A stretch of 64,000 bases of DNA from Hymenobacter swuensis DY53 (GTDB lineage Bacteria > Bacteroidota > Bacteroidia > Cytophagales > Hymenobacteraceae): positions 3,100,001-3,164,000 of the forward strand of contig NZ_CP007145.1 in assembly GCF_000576555.1 (NCBI RefSeq), in the 5' to 3' direction. The notes below the pieces were generated by a model. That model was given only the letters and a program-made list of their open reading frames with translations, did no database searches and was not told the origin of the DNA. This document shows positions 51,267-60,073 of the stretch, one piece after another; position 1 is the first letter of the stretch, and each line of letters begins with the position of its first letter. The position numbers were made by a program, and so were the translations under genes.

Positions 51267-52223
51267 ATGGAACACAACGCCAAACTATACGTGGCCGGCC
51301 ACCGGGGCATGGTGGGCGCGGCCCTGGTGCGCCGCCTCAAGGCGGCGGGCTACCACAACCTCGTCACGCGCACGTCCCAGGAGTTGGACCTGCGTGACCA
51401 AGCCGCCGTGGAGGATTTCTTCGCGCTGGAAAACCCTGATTACGTATTGCTGGCCGCCGCCAAGGTAGGTGGTATTCAGGCCAACAACGTGTACCGGGCT
51501 GATTTTTTGTACGACAACCTCATGATTCAGAGCAACGTGCTGCGCGAAAGCCAACGGCACGGCGTGCGCAAGCTGCTGTTTCTGGGCTCCTCCTGCATTT
51601 ACCCCAAACTGGCCCCGCAGCCCATCAAGGAAGAATACCTGCTGACCGGCCTACTGGAACCCACCAACGAGCCTTACGCCATTGCCAAAATTGCCGGTCT
51701 CAAACTCTGCGAAGCCTACCGCAGTCAGTACGGCTGCAACTTCATCTCGGCCATGCCCACCAACCTCTACGGCCCCGGCGACAACTACGACCTGCAGAAC
51801 TCCCATGTGTTGCCGGCCCTGTTGCGCAAGTTTTCGGAGGCTGTTACGCTGGGACTGCCCCGGGTGCCGGTGTGGGGCACGGGCACGCCGCGCCGCGAGT
51901 TTCTGCACGTAGATGACCTGGCCGATGCCTGCCTGCACCTGCTGCTGCACTACAACGGAGCCGAACCTGTCAACATCGGCACCGGCCGCGACATCAGCAT
52001 TCAGGAGTTGGCCGACTTGGTGGCCGAACTGACGGGCTACGCGGGCGAAATCCTGTTCGACTTCTCCAAGCCCGACGGCACGCCCCGTAAGCTCTTGGAT
52101 GTAAGCAAACTGCACAAGCTGGGCTGGCAGCACTCCATTGGGCTGCGCGAGGGCATCACGGCCGTGCTGCAGTCGGCCGACTGGCAGCGGGCTACCCAGC
52201 TTCCCGAACCCCAATTCGCTTGA
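51267..52223 (+). CDS. fcl: GDP-L-fucose synthase
   Basis: The 318-residue extended SDR has the cofactor motif [14 protein letters not shown], the catalytic [20 protein letters not shown], and Tyr/Lys of [18 protein letters not shown], all diagnostic of Fcl/WcaG. It epimerises (C3, C5) and reduces GDP-4-keto-6-deoxymannose to GDP-L-fucose, using NADPH. It completes the pathway begun by gmd. The window therefore predicts fucose in the exported polysaccharide. The GT61 gene follows closely, with no terminator between. Confidence 0.96.
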   Translation: MEHNAKLYVAGHRGMVGAALVRRLKAAGYHNLVTRTSQELDLRDQAAVEDFFALENPDYVLLAAAKVGGIQANNVYRADFLYDNLMIQSNVLRESQRHGVRKLLFLGSSCIYPKLAPQPIKEEYLLTGLLEPTNEPYAIAKIAGLKLCEAYRSQYGCNFISAMPTNLYGPGDNYDLQNSHVLPALLRKFSEAVTLGLPRVPVWGTGTPRREFLHVDDLADACLHLLLHYNGAEPVNIGTGRDISIQELADLVAELTGYAGEILFDFSKPDGTPRKLLDVSKLHKLGWQHSIGLREGITAVLQSADWQRATQLPEPQFA

Positions 52224-52258
52224 ATGACCTGATTTTTACCCATCCAGCCCCGGTTACT

Positions 52259-53494
52259 ATGCACGATGTACTTCTGCGGGCCCAGCGCAAAGCGGGCCGG
52301 CTGCTCCGCGAGTGGGTCCCGTATAACAGCCACTACCGGCCCGCCGGGGTGCATGCCAGCAGCCGGGCATTAGCGGCGCAGCCAGGCAGCGGTGCCGCCT
52401 ATTTCGGCGTAGTGCCCGGCTACATTTCCCACTTGGCTATTCCTACTGATTTCTACCAGCATGCCACGGTGTACCAAGGGTTACACGGCAAACCCAACCG
52501 CCAGGAAAAGGTACCGCCGGCCTTTGTGGTAGAGCTGCTGGATGGCCGGGTATACGCCGACAATTTCAACAGCGTAGCCATACTAGCGGCCGATGGCAAA
52601 CTGGTAGGCGACGTCTCGTTTCAGTACAATGGGCAGCAGTGGAACATCACCCCGCCCCAGGAAAACAACATCTTTCAGCAGCTTTACTTTCAGGAGCCAC
52701 TGGATGTACCCGGCACGGTGTGCAGCCTGCTTTCGGGCGGTGGCGCGGCCAGTGGCAATTACTACCACTGGCTGATTGACTCGCTGCCCCGCCTGCATCT
52801 GGTGCAGGCGGCCGGCCTGCTGGATGCCGTGGATTTTTTCCTAGTGTATGACAAATCGAAACGATTTGTGCAGGATACGATGCAGGCGTTGGGCATCGGC
52901 CCCGAGCGGCTGCTGGATGTAACCGAGCGGCAGCATGTGCGGGCCCGCTCCCTGCTGGCGACTTCCAGCGTACGGGGCAACCTTACGCACACTCCCAACT
53001 GGGCCTGCGACTTCCTGCGCAGTATTCTGCTCCCAGCGCCCATAGTAGCCCGGCAGTTCAGCCCCTACATCTACATCAGCCGCCGTGACGCACCGGGCCG
53101 CCATATTCTTAATGAGACGGCGGTAGAGGCGCTGTTACAGGAATTCGGGTTTGAAAGCCACGTGCTGACGCCTTACTCCCAGGACGAGAAAACCGCGTTG
53201 TTTGCCCAGGCCCGCATTATCGTTTCCTCGGTGGGGGCCGGGCTGGCCAATATTGTGGTAAGTCCGGTCGGGGCGCAGCTCATTGAGCTGTTTCCCACCA
53301 GCTTTGTAGTAGCGGATTACTTGGAAGTCACTTCCCGGCTGGGCATCGGCCACCACTATCTGGTGTGCGAAACTCCCAATGCCAGCACATCACGGGCGGG
53401 GGCGCAGCGCGACGACCTGCTGGTGGATCTGGATGCCCTTCGGGCTTTACTGAAAACGGCCATCAAGCGCCAGCCGCAGCCCCTGCTGGCTTAG
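52259..53494 (+). CDS. Glycosyltransferase family 61 (DUF563) protein
   Basis: The protein is 411 residues from ATG 52259 (MHDVLLRAQRKAGRLLREWV). A TTG at 52220 would overlap the fcl stop and is an alternative. GT61/DUF563 blocks are GNYYHWLIDSLPRLHLVQAAG, YIYISRRDAPGRHILNE, and VSSVGAGLANIVVSPVGAQLIELFP. Enzymes of this family transfer pentose or hexose sugars. The position after fcl makes a fucosyl- or other deoxyhexosyl-transfer possible but unproven. It is cytoplasmic or peripheral, without a clear membrane helix. Confidence 0.85.
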   Translation: MHDVLLRAQRKAGRLLREWVPYNSHYRPAGVHASSRALAAQPGSGAAYFGVVPGYISHLAIPTDFYQHATVYQGLHGKPNRQEKVPPAFVVELLDGRVYADNFNSVAILAADGKLVGDVSFQYNGQQWNITPPQENNIFQQLYFQEPLDVPGTVCSLLSGGGAASGNYYHWLIDSLPRLHLVQAAGLLDAVDFFLVYDKSKRFVQDTMQALGIGPERLLDVTERQHVRARSLLATSSVRGNLTHTPNWACDFLRSILLPAPIVARQFSPYIYISRRDAPGRHILNETAVEALLQEFGFESHVLTPYSQDEKTALFAQARIIVSSVGAGLANIVVSPVGAQLIELFPTSFVVADYLEVTSRLGIGHHYLVCETPNASTSRAGAQRDDLLVDLDALRALLKTAIKRQPQPLLA

Positions 53495-53546
53495 GTTTCC
53501 CTTCGCACGGAGTGTTGTTTCTATCTCCTGTCATTTCCTTCTGCCT

Positions 53547-55511
53547 ATGCCTTCCGTTCTGCTTTCTGTGGTTACCTGGAACAGTGCCGATTCCATTGAG
53601 GCGTGCCTGCGCTCCGTGCTGATCCAGTCTTACCCCGATTTTGAGGTCTGGGTGGTTGATAACAATTCGCACGACGATACCTGTGCCCGGGTAGCTGCCC
53701 TGGCCGCCACCGATACCCGCGTGCAGTTGCACACGCTGCCCCGCAACACGGGTTTCTGCGGGGGCCACAACTACTCGCTCGACCGTACTGCTACCGAGCT
53801 GGTGCTGCTGGTAAACCCCGACGTGGAGATGGAACCCGATTACCTAGCCCGCGCCGTAGCCGCCATTGATCAGGATGAGCAGATTGGCACCGTGTGCGGC
53901 CTTCTGGTTCAAAGCCACGACGCCGATCCGCGCATCGACAGTGCCGGCATGACAGCCCTCCCCGATGGCCGCTTCAGCCTGCGGCTGCACGGACAGCACC
54001 TGAGCGAAGTCGGCCCGCTGGCGGCCACCTACGTGGATGGAGCCGATGGGGCACTGCCGCTGTTTCGGCGGCAGTTTATTGATGACTTACGGGTGCAGGG
54101 GGAGTTTTTTGACTCCCGTTTTTTCGCGCATAAAGAGGACTGGGATATTGCTTGGCGGGGCCGCCTGTACGGGTGGCGCACTCTGTTTGAGCCCGCCTGC
54201 CGGGCACTGCATCCGCGCCAGTTTCTGCCAGCCAATCTGCGCCTGCGCCGCCGCCTGAGCGGAGCCATCAAGACCGACGCCGTGAAAAACCAGTGGCTGC
54301 TGCTGCTGAAAAATACCACTACTAGTCAGATTCCCCGGTTGGTTATGCGGGCCCTGCCCCGCCAGCTGGGCATCCTGGGCTACTCTTTGCTGGCGGAGCG
54401 GGCTTCCCTGAATGCTGTTGGTTACCTGTGGCGTAACTGGCGTGACGTATTAGTGAGCCGGCAGCTGGTGCAAGAGCGCGCCCGCCGTGGCTGGACTCCG
54501 GCACCAGCTGCCTCCCCACCTCCGAAGAAGCCGCTCCTAAGCATCTGCATTCCCTCCTACCACCGCCCCGAGTTGCTGGCACGGGCCCTGCGGTCGGTGG
54601 GCCCGTTGCCGCCCGAGGTTGAACTGCTGGTATCGGACAACTCCACGGCCAATGACTTCTGTGGCCGGATGACGTACCACGTCCTGCGGGAGCAGCCCAA
54701 CGCCTGCTGGCACTACTACCGCAACCCGCCCGGCGGCAACGCTACCACTAACTGGCAGGCCTGCGTGGCCCGGGCCAGGGGCCGTTATATTCTCATGCTG
54801 CACGATGACGACTACCTGCTGCCCGGCGGCCTGACCGCTATTCTGCGGGTGTTGCACCAGTGCCGGGAGCAGCAGCACGCCGTGCTGTTCGGGGTAAGCA
54901 TTGTGGATGCCCACCGCCACGAGCTGCAGCGCCAATTGCCCGCCCGCTCCCGCTGGCTGGCTCCCGATAAGGCTGTGGAGGCGCTACTCACCAACTCCTC
55001 CCTGGTTCGGGTTCCTGCCCTGGTGGTCAGCAAGGAGGCCTACCTGCAAGCCGGCGGCCCCGACCCTAGCCAAGAAGACACCGATGATACTGACCTGTGG
55101 CTGCGCATTTTTTCTCGCACCGGCCTGCAGCTGGAGCCTGCCTGCACCGCCGCCTACACTGTGCATGAAGGAGCCCTAACCACTACCATGTTTCAGGAGC
55201 AGAGCATTGGGTTACTGCTACGCATTTTTCAGAAGGCCCGTGCGCAGCAGCTTCTCCCCGAACCCCGCCTGCGCCGGGCGGCGGCTAGTTTCTTTCACCA
55301 GTTTGTGCTGGCCGGCGCGTACCGGGCCCTCCGCAGCCACGACGCGGCCGGGGCCCGCCGGGTGCTGCGGCTGCTGGAATTGCCCGAGCTGCGCCAGTTT
55401 TCGGTGCCGCTGCGGTGGCTGCCAGTCCGGCTGGGCCTTGGGCTGGCCGCCCGCTTCCGCTGGACGCCTCCCGCTTATGATGGGGCCTCTTGGCTCCGGC
55501 CCTCTGTGTAG
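53547..55511 (+). CDS. Two-domain glycosyltransferase family 2 protein
   Basis: This is a 654-residue protein with two GT2 domains in tandem. The first (residues 1-260) has VTWNSADSIEACLRSVLIQSYPDFEVWVVDNNSHDDT, GFCGGHNYSLDRT and LVNPDVEMEPDYL. The second (about 330-550) has LSICIPSYHRPELLARALRS, WQACVARARGRYILMLHDDDYLLPGG and TLVVSKEAYLQAGGP-like acceptor regions. Each is a complete donor domain by motif. They may add two consecutive sugars, as in some bifunctional polysaccharide synthases. The linker (260-330) is Arg-rich with Pro-rich PAPAASPPPKKP. It is the last gene of the fucose operon. Confidence 0.88.
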   Translation: MPSVLLSVVTWNSADSIEACLRSVLIQSYPDFEVWVVDNNSHDDTCARVAALAATDTRVQLHTLPRNTGFCGGHNYSLDRTATELVLLVNPDVEMEPDYLARAVAAIDQDEQIGTVCGLLVQSHDADPRIDSAGMTALPDGRFSLRLHGQHLSEVGPLAATYVDGADGALPLFRRQFIDDLRVQGEFFDSRFFAHKEDWDIAWRGRLYGWRTLFEPACRALHPRQFLPANLRLRRRLSGAIKTDAVKNQWLLLLKNTTTSQIPRLVMRALPRQLGILGYSLLAERASLNAVGYLWRNWRDVLVSRQLVQERARRGWTPAPAASPPPKKPLLSICIPSYHRPELLARALRSVGPLPPEVELLVSDNSTANDFCGRMTYHVLREQPNACWHYYRNPPGGNATTNWQACVARARGRYILMLHDDDYLLPGGLTAILRVLHQCREQQHAVLFGVSIVDAHRHELQRQLPARSRWLAPDKAVEALLTNSSLVRVPALVVSKEAYLQAGGPDPSQEDTDDTDLWLRIFSRTGLQLEPACTAAYTVHEGALTTTMFQEQSIGLLLRIFQKARAQQLLPEPRLRRAAASFFHQFVLAGAYRALRSHDAAGARRVLRLLELPELRQFSVPLRWLPVRLGLGLAARFRWTPPAYDGASWLRPSV

Positions 55512-55528
55512 GTGTCACCTTCCCATTT

Positions 55529-55564
55529 AAAAAAGCCTGTTCCGGTTTCGGAACAGGCTTTTTT
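55529..55564. terminator. Bidirectional terminator between the two polysaccharide operons
   Basis: A perfect 16-bp stem (AAAAAAGCCTGTTCCG with complement) and a short loop separate the convergent stops at 55511 and 55582; T6 runs lie on both strands. Confidence 0.92.
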
Positions 55565-55581
55565 GGCTGGTTGCAGCCTGG

Positions 55582-56958
55582 TTAGTTATAGCGCCGGTAC
55601 ACCACTTTCAGCGGCCGGCCTTCCAGGTAGTTCTCCACGCCTTCATCCAGTGCCCGGCGGTAGATGCCCAGCACTTCGTGCAGGCTGTCCACGGTCTGGT
55701 CAATGATTTCGTCGGTCATGGAATAGTTGGTGATGAAGGACGGGCAGAGAATACCTCGGCGGGTGGTTTCCTGCAGAAACAACGCCCGCAAAGCCTGGGA
55801 GGGCTGCCCGGCCGCGTCGCGGGTGGCGTAGGTGAGGCAGCAGGGGCGGCCCATAAGCTGCACGTAGGGCTGCAGACCGTGGCTGCTGATGCTCTGGTTG
55901 AAGCCTAGGGCCAGCCGCTCGCCCAGCGCGTACAGGTGCTCCACCACGGGCTCCTGCCGGTACACCTGCATCACGGCGCGGGCGGCGGCCAGGGCGTGGG
56001 TTTCGGCCCCGTAGGTGGTCGAGAGCAGGAATACCCGCTCGTGCTCGTGCTCCAGGCCGCCCCGCTCCATCAGCTCGCGGCGGCCGGCCAGCGCAGCCAG
56101 GCTGAAGCCGTTGGCCAGCGCCTTGCCAAAGGTGGATAAATCGGGTTGGATGCCGTGGCAGTGCTGGGCACCCTGGTTGTGCCACCGAAAACCGGTGATA
56201 ATTTCATCAAAGATGAGCACCACGCCCTCCCGGCGGCACAGGGCCTGCACGCCGGCCAGATAGCCGGGCAGCGGCGGCTGGTCTTTTTCCACCTCCATAA
56301 TCACGCAGGCCACCTGGCCGGGATGGGCCGCCAGCAGATTTTCCAGGCCCGGCAGGTCGTTGTAGCGGAAATGCAGACTGAGGCGACGAATGGCTTCCGG
56401 AATGCCCGCCTGCAACGGCGTGGTACCCATAAACCAGTCATCGACGGAGAAAAACGGGTGGTCCTGACACACGGCTACCAGGTCGTGGCCGGTGTAGGCC
56501 CGGGCCAGCTTGATGGCGGCGCTGGTAACGTCGGAGCCGTTTTTGGCGAATTTCACCATGTCGCCGGCGCGGGTGAAGTCTAGGAAGTCCTCGGCGGTTT
56601 CCAGCTCCAGCAAAGCGGGCCGGCCGAAGTTGGCGCCCAGCTCCAGCTGCCGCTGGGCGGCCTGCACCACCGGCGCGTATGCGTGGCCCAGCGTCACGGA
56701 CCGCAGCCCCGCCCCAAATTCCACAAACTGGTTGCCGTCCACGTCCCAGACGTGCGCACCCTGGCCCCGCACAATGTAGGGGGCCATAAACTCCGGAAAC
56801 TGGTCGTCGCCCTTGGCGTAGGTGTGCGCGCCGCCCGGAATCACGCGGTTAAACCGGCTTTTGAGCAGATTGGAGCGGGAAAAACTGCGGGGGTGCTGCC
56901 CAAAAGACCCGGCCGGAACCGGCGGCGCAACGGGAGCGAAAGTGGAGTAGTCGAGCAT
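55582..56958 (-). CDS. Class III PLP aminotransferase (glutamate-1-semialdehyde aminomutase-like)
   Basis: The protein is 458 residues from ATG 56958 (MLDYSTFAPVAPPVPAGSFG); ATG 57003 and GTG 57021 are open alternatives. The class III fold has PGGAHTYAKGDDQFPEFMAPYI, FAKNGSDVTSAAIKLARAYTGHD, IFDEIITGFRWHNQGAQ (cofactor Asp) and the Schiff-base Lys279 in STFGKALANG. Homologues annotated as glutamate-1-semialdehyde aminomutases are found in O-antigen clusters, where they likely aminate sugars or amino-acid side groups rather than feed haem synthesis. The neighbouring sugar genes support this. The DUF4910 gene lies just upstream on the same strand. Confidence 0.85.
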   Translation of the reverse strand: MLDYSTFAPVAPPVPAGSFGQHPRSFSRSNLLKSRFNRVIPGGAHTYAKGDDQFPEFMAPYIVRGQGAHVWDVDGNQFVEFGAGLRSVTLGHAYAPVVQAAQRQLELGANFGRPALLELETAEDFLDFTRAGDMVKFAKNGSDVTSAAIKLARAYTGHDLVAVCQDHPFFSVDDWFMGTTPLQAGIPEAIRRLSLHFRYNDLPGLENLLAAHPGQVACVIMEVEKDQPPLPGYLAGVQALCRREGVVLIFDEIITGFRWHNQGAQHCHGIQPDLSTFGKALANGFSLAALAGRRELMERGGLEHEHERVFLLSTTYGAETHALAAARAVMQVYRQEPVVEHLYALGERLALGFNQSISSHGLQPYVQLMGRPCCLTYATRDAAGQPSQALRALFLQETTRRGILCPSFITNYSMTDEIIDQTVDSLHEVLGIYRRALDEGVENYLEGRPLKVVYRRYN

Positions 56959-57038
56959 AGGAGTAGGCCCGGGAAACGAGCCGTTGCGGTGCCTGGCCAG
57001 CATGGAAGCCGTGGCGGGCACCCGATAGGCGGATAACG

Positions 57039-58367
57039 TCAGGTAAGCGGTTGCAGCAGCCCTGCGCCTTCCAGCGCCAGCGCCGCGCGGTGCAGCAAGG
57101 GCAGCGGCAGCGCGGCTTGTTCGGCCACGTCGAGCAACGTGTGGGTACCATCCGACAGGCTCAGAAGCCAGAGCAGCGCCATGTTCCAGTCGGCTCCCTC
57201 CTGCCCGCCCCCGATGCCTTTGTACACCCCCCGGCGGCCCAGCTGCGGCTCGCCGTAGGGGCTCAGGTTGCGGTAGGTGCGGTTGTGCTCCAGGGTAGTG
57301 CAGATGTTCAGCACCAGTTCCAGGCTTTCGGTCAGCTGCTCGGGCCGGACAAACTCCAGGTTATCGGAGGAGGTGTGGTACTCAGGAAACTCCCCGAACG
57401 GCGTGCGCGAGAGGCAGCCCACTGGCAGGTTAAAGCCCGGGGAGCAATACTGCCGCTCGTCGTAGCCATACGGCAGCCAGGGCCGCACGGCGTGCGGTAC
57501 GCCAGCGGCGCGCAGCACCAGGGCCGCGGCGCGGTCTATTTCGGCGGCGCCCCGACGGCTTTGCTTGTAGGTGAAGCCGCCGGGGCCGCCCAGCAGCGTG
57601 AGCACCAGCCCATGCCGGATCAGGCCTACAGTGTCGCGGTGGCGGCTCAACCACACAATCGAGCCAATAGTACCCGGCCCGAACACAAACCGGTAGGTGT
57701 AGCGGCGCGGCTGCCGGGCCAGCTCGCGGGCCAGAAATACGGCCACCACCAACCCCGAAAGGTTGTCGTTGGCCAGCGAAGGGTGGCAGCAGTGGCAGGA
57801 AAGCAGTATTTCCTCCTCCGAAGCCCCGGGCAGCACCAGCTCGCCGTAGGTCAGGTGGCCCTGCTCGTCGAGAGTGCTATCGATGCAGACTTCGTAGTAG
57901 TCGTCCCGGAGCTGCTCGCGCTGCCGGTGGCTCAGGCAGAACCCCCAATTGGGCTGGTAGTAGCTGGTACGGTACGGAATCAGGTCGGGCTGCTCGGGCA
58001 GGGAAAACAGGTGGTCGTCCAGTTCCTGGCGCGAAAACCAGCCGTGCACCGGCGTGCTGTATTGCAGGATGTGCAGATTATGCTGCCGGAAATCAATCAC
58101 CCGCTCCCCGGCCGCGTTTTTCACCCAGGCGTCGCGGATGTTCCACTCGGCCGGCACCGTCCAGTCGAGGGCGGGGGTGCCGCTGGGCACCTCGTGTACG
58201 CGCAGGGCGGGCAGGTATTCGCGCAGGATGGCCAGCGTCTGGCGCACCCCGTCGCCGGTGATGCTGCGGCAAATCGGGAACAGCCGCTCCAGCAGCGCGT
58301 GCATAGCCGCCCCCGGCGTGGGGGCGGCATCGGGAGCTACAAAAGTGAGGGGAGCGGCCGGTTGCAT
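57039..58367 (-). CDS. DUF4910 protein: M28-like metallopeptidase domain with C-terminal winged helix
   Basis: The 442-residue protein matches the DUF4910/DUF2172 family found in polysaccharide clusters. The zinc-hydrolase core has LSCHCCHPSLANDN (metal ligands H195, D201), an EYLPALRV-type N-terminal helix and GEFPEYHTSSDNLEFV (late His). The last 75 residues form an HTH-like domain (ALLWLLSLSDGTHTLLDVAEQ). Its fold is that of aminopeptidases, but conserved association with sugar genes suggests hydrolysis or transfer of an amide-linked or aminoacyl group on a sugar. That is inference. It is followed on the same strand by the aminotransferase gene. Confidence 0.82.
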   Translation of the reverse strand: MQPAAPLTFVAPDAAPTPGAAMHALLERLFPICRSITGDGVRQTLAILREYLPALRVHEVPSGTPALDWTVPAEWNIRDAWVKNAAGERVIDFRQHNLHILQYSTPVHGWFSRQELDDHLFSLPEQPDLIPYRTSYYQPNWGFCLSHRQREQLRDDYYEVCIDSTLDEQGHLTYGELVLPGASEEEILLSCHCCHPSLANDNLSGLVVAVFLARELARQPRRYTYRFVFGPGTIGSIVWLSRHRDTVGLIRHGLVLTLLGGPGGFTYKQSRRGAAEIDRAAALVLRAAGVPHAVRPWLPYGYDERQYCSPGFNLPVGCLSRTPFGEFPEYHTSSDNLEFVRPEQLTESLELVLNICTTLEHNRTYRNLSPYGEPQLGRRGVYKGIGGGQEGADWNMALLWLLSLSDGTHTLLDVAEQAALPLPLLHRAALALEGAGLLQPLT

Positions 58368-58432
58368 AAGAGGAGAATAAGAAAACGCGGCGCTAGTCGC
58401 GCCGAAGTTGGTACGCCACGGGAAGTAGCGTA

Positions 58433-58517
58433 GTAGCGCGAACTTTGTAGTTCACGCCCCCGCGCCGTTGTAACGGTCCAGACGGCGCGGGGACGCGAAC
58501 TACAAAGTTCGCGCTAC
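58433..58517. repeat. Inverted repeat with 35-bp arms (GTAGCGCGAACTTTGTAGTTC family)
   Basis: Arms 58433-58467 and 58483-58517 pair at 33 of 35 positions around a 15-bp loop. The element lies between the PIG-L stop and the DUF4910 start on the minus strand and fills most of the 180-bp gap. Confidence 0.85.
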
Positions 58518-58547
58518 TCCCTGCTGCGCTTTGCCCTGGCTGGGGCC

Positions 58548-59189
58548 TTAGCCCAGCAGCAGCTTGCGCAGGTGAAAGGCTTCGGCGTAGCGGGTGCCGC
58601 TCTGGATGCCGCGCAGCCGGGGGAGCGCCCGGAAGGTTTCGTCGTCGTACCAGTGCTTGCCGGACTGGCTCGAAAACCCCTCGCGCAGCAGCTGCAGCTT
58701 GGCGTCGAGCACGGCGGCGGGCAGCTCCACGAAGGCGGCGGGGTTGCCCAGGTCACCGTCGTACTTGGGTATCTCGTATTCCAGAATCAGGTGGCTGCGA
58801 AACGTGTTCCAGGTCAGCTCCGACACCAGCCGGTGGTCCTGGTGCAAATCGTGCTGGTAGTGGGTCAGAATCAGGTTGGGCTCAAAGGCTTTCAGGTGCT
58901 CAAACTCCTGCTTGATGGCGGCGCGCTCGGCCAGCAAGGAGCCATCGGCGAAGTGGTGCACCCGGATGGTGACGGCTCCGGCCGGGGCGGCGGCCAGAAA
59001 CAGCCGGGCGCTGGCTTCGGCCTCTTGGGCGCGCTCCTCGGTGGCGGCCCATACCACCCAGTGCACGGCCGCTACCCGCCCCTGCTGCAGCCAGTGCAGC
59101 AAGGTGCCGCCGGCCCCAATCTCAATATCGTCGCAGTGCGCGCCCAGGCACAGCAGCCGCAACGGCGTAGTCGGACTCAGGTTTAGCAT
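58548..59189 (-). CDS. PIG-L family N-deacetylase
   Basis: The protein is 213 residues from ATG 59189 (MLNLSPTTPLRLLCLGAHCD); the frame to 59258 is inside the upstream gene. The zinc-deacetylase motif AHCDDIEIGAGGT (AHxDD) and the later HYQHDLHQDHRLVSELT (HxDH-like) are complete. PIG-L enzymes remove N-acetyl groups from sugars such as GlcNAc. With the aminotransferase and nucleotidyltransferase nearby it could process an amino sugar of the glycan. Its start overlaps the stop of the nucleotidyltransferase gene by 7 bp, a sign of coupling. Confidence 0.88.
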   Translation of the reverse strand: MLNLSPTTPLRLLCLGAHCDDIEIGAGGTLLHWLQQGRVAAVHWVVWAATEERAQEAEASARLFLAAAPAGAVTIRVHHFADGSLLAERAAIKQEFEHLKAFEPNLILTHYQHDLHQDHRLVSELTWNTFRSHLILEYEIPKYDGDLGNPAAFVELPAAVLDAKLQLLREGFSSQSGKHWYDDETFRALPRLRGIQSGTRYAEAFHLRKLLLG

Positions 59190-60022
59190 GCCGGGGTGGC
59201 GGTCAGGGCTTCCGTTCGGCGACGCAGGTACTGTACCGGCGCGGCCGTGGTGCGCCACACCTCCCAGGGTGCGTTGCCCCGGGCACTGAGCTCATCCAGC
59301 TGCTGCTTGTCCTTGAACGTATCCATGGCGGCCCAGAAGCCGGCGTGGCGGTGGGCCATCAGCCGGCCTTCCTGAATGATGCGCTGAAAGGGCTGCTCAA
59401 CCAGTTCCTCGCCTTCGCCGAGGTAGTCGAATATCTCGGGACGGAACACGAAGTAGCCCGCGTTGATCCAGAGGCCCGACTTGGCAATGGGGCTGATGTA
59501 CTGCACCTGGTTTTCCTCGCCTAGGGCCACCACGTGGAAGCTGTGCGGCGGCTGGTAGGCCATAAAGCTGCCCACAGCATCGGAGGCCGCAAAATCGGCT
59601 ACCTGCTGGTTCAGGTCCAGGTCGGTGAGGCCGTCGGCATAGTTGGCTAAGAACATTGCCTCGCCTTCCAGAAACGGCTGCACCGCCCGCAGGCGCTGGC
59701 CTACGTTGCTGTGCAAACCAGTATCCACAAAGGTGATGTTCCAGTCGTCGATATCGGAGCTAAGCAGCTTCACCTGCTGCCCACCCTTGGAAAACACGAA
59801 GTCGTTGGACAGGCATTCGTTGTAGTCCATGAAATACTGCTTCACCGAGTCGGCCTTGTAGCCCAGGCACAGGATGAAGTCCTTGTGGCCGAAATGCGCG
59901 TAGTAGCGCATGATGTGCCAGAGCATGGGCCGGTAACCCAGCGGCACCATGGGCTTCGGTGTATTCTCAGAAAACTCCCGCAGGCGCATGCCCTGCCCGC
60001 CACAGAATAGAACTACTTTCAT
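59183..60022 (-). CDS. Sugar-phosphate nucleotidyltransferase (glucose-1-phosphate cytidylyltransferase-like)
   Basis: The 279-residue GT-A-like NTP transferase starts MKVVLFCGGQGMRLREFSENTPKPMVPLG, the pyrophosphorylase signature (GGxGxRLRExTxxxPKPMV). The segments DFILCLGYKADSVKQYFMDY, DTGLHSNVGQRLRAV and EGEAMFLANYADGLTDLDL resemble RfbF (CTP:glucose-1-phosphate). CDP-glucose is the likely product, but CDP-glucose 4,6-dehydratase is not in the window. It is in the minus-strand operon, overlapping the deacetylase gene start. Confidence 0.85.
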   Translation of the reverse strand: MKVVLFCGGQGMRLREFSENTPKPMVPLGYRPMLWHIMRYYAHFGHKDFILCLGYKADSVKQYFMDYNECLSNDFVFSKGGQQVKLLSSDIDDWNITFVDTGLHSNVGQRLRAVQPFLEGEAMFLANYADGLTDLDLNQQVADFAASDAVGSFMAYQPPHSFHVVALGEENQVQYISPIAKSGLWINAGYFVFRPEIFDYLGEGEELVEQPFQRIIQEGRLMAHRHAGFWAAMDTFKDKQQLDELSARGNAPWEVWRTTAAPVQYLRRRTEALTATPAC

Positions 60023-60073
60023 GGTATAGGGAGGAAAAGAGTGGGAAAAACCGGCTTACTGGTTCAGAAAGTT

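Noticed and set aside
57051..58433. 460-codon ORF antisense to the DUF4910 gene
   Set aside because: Same reverse-frame composition effect; the sense frame has clear catalytic motifs.
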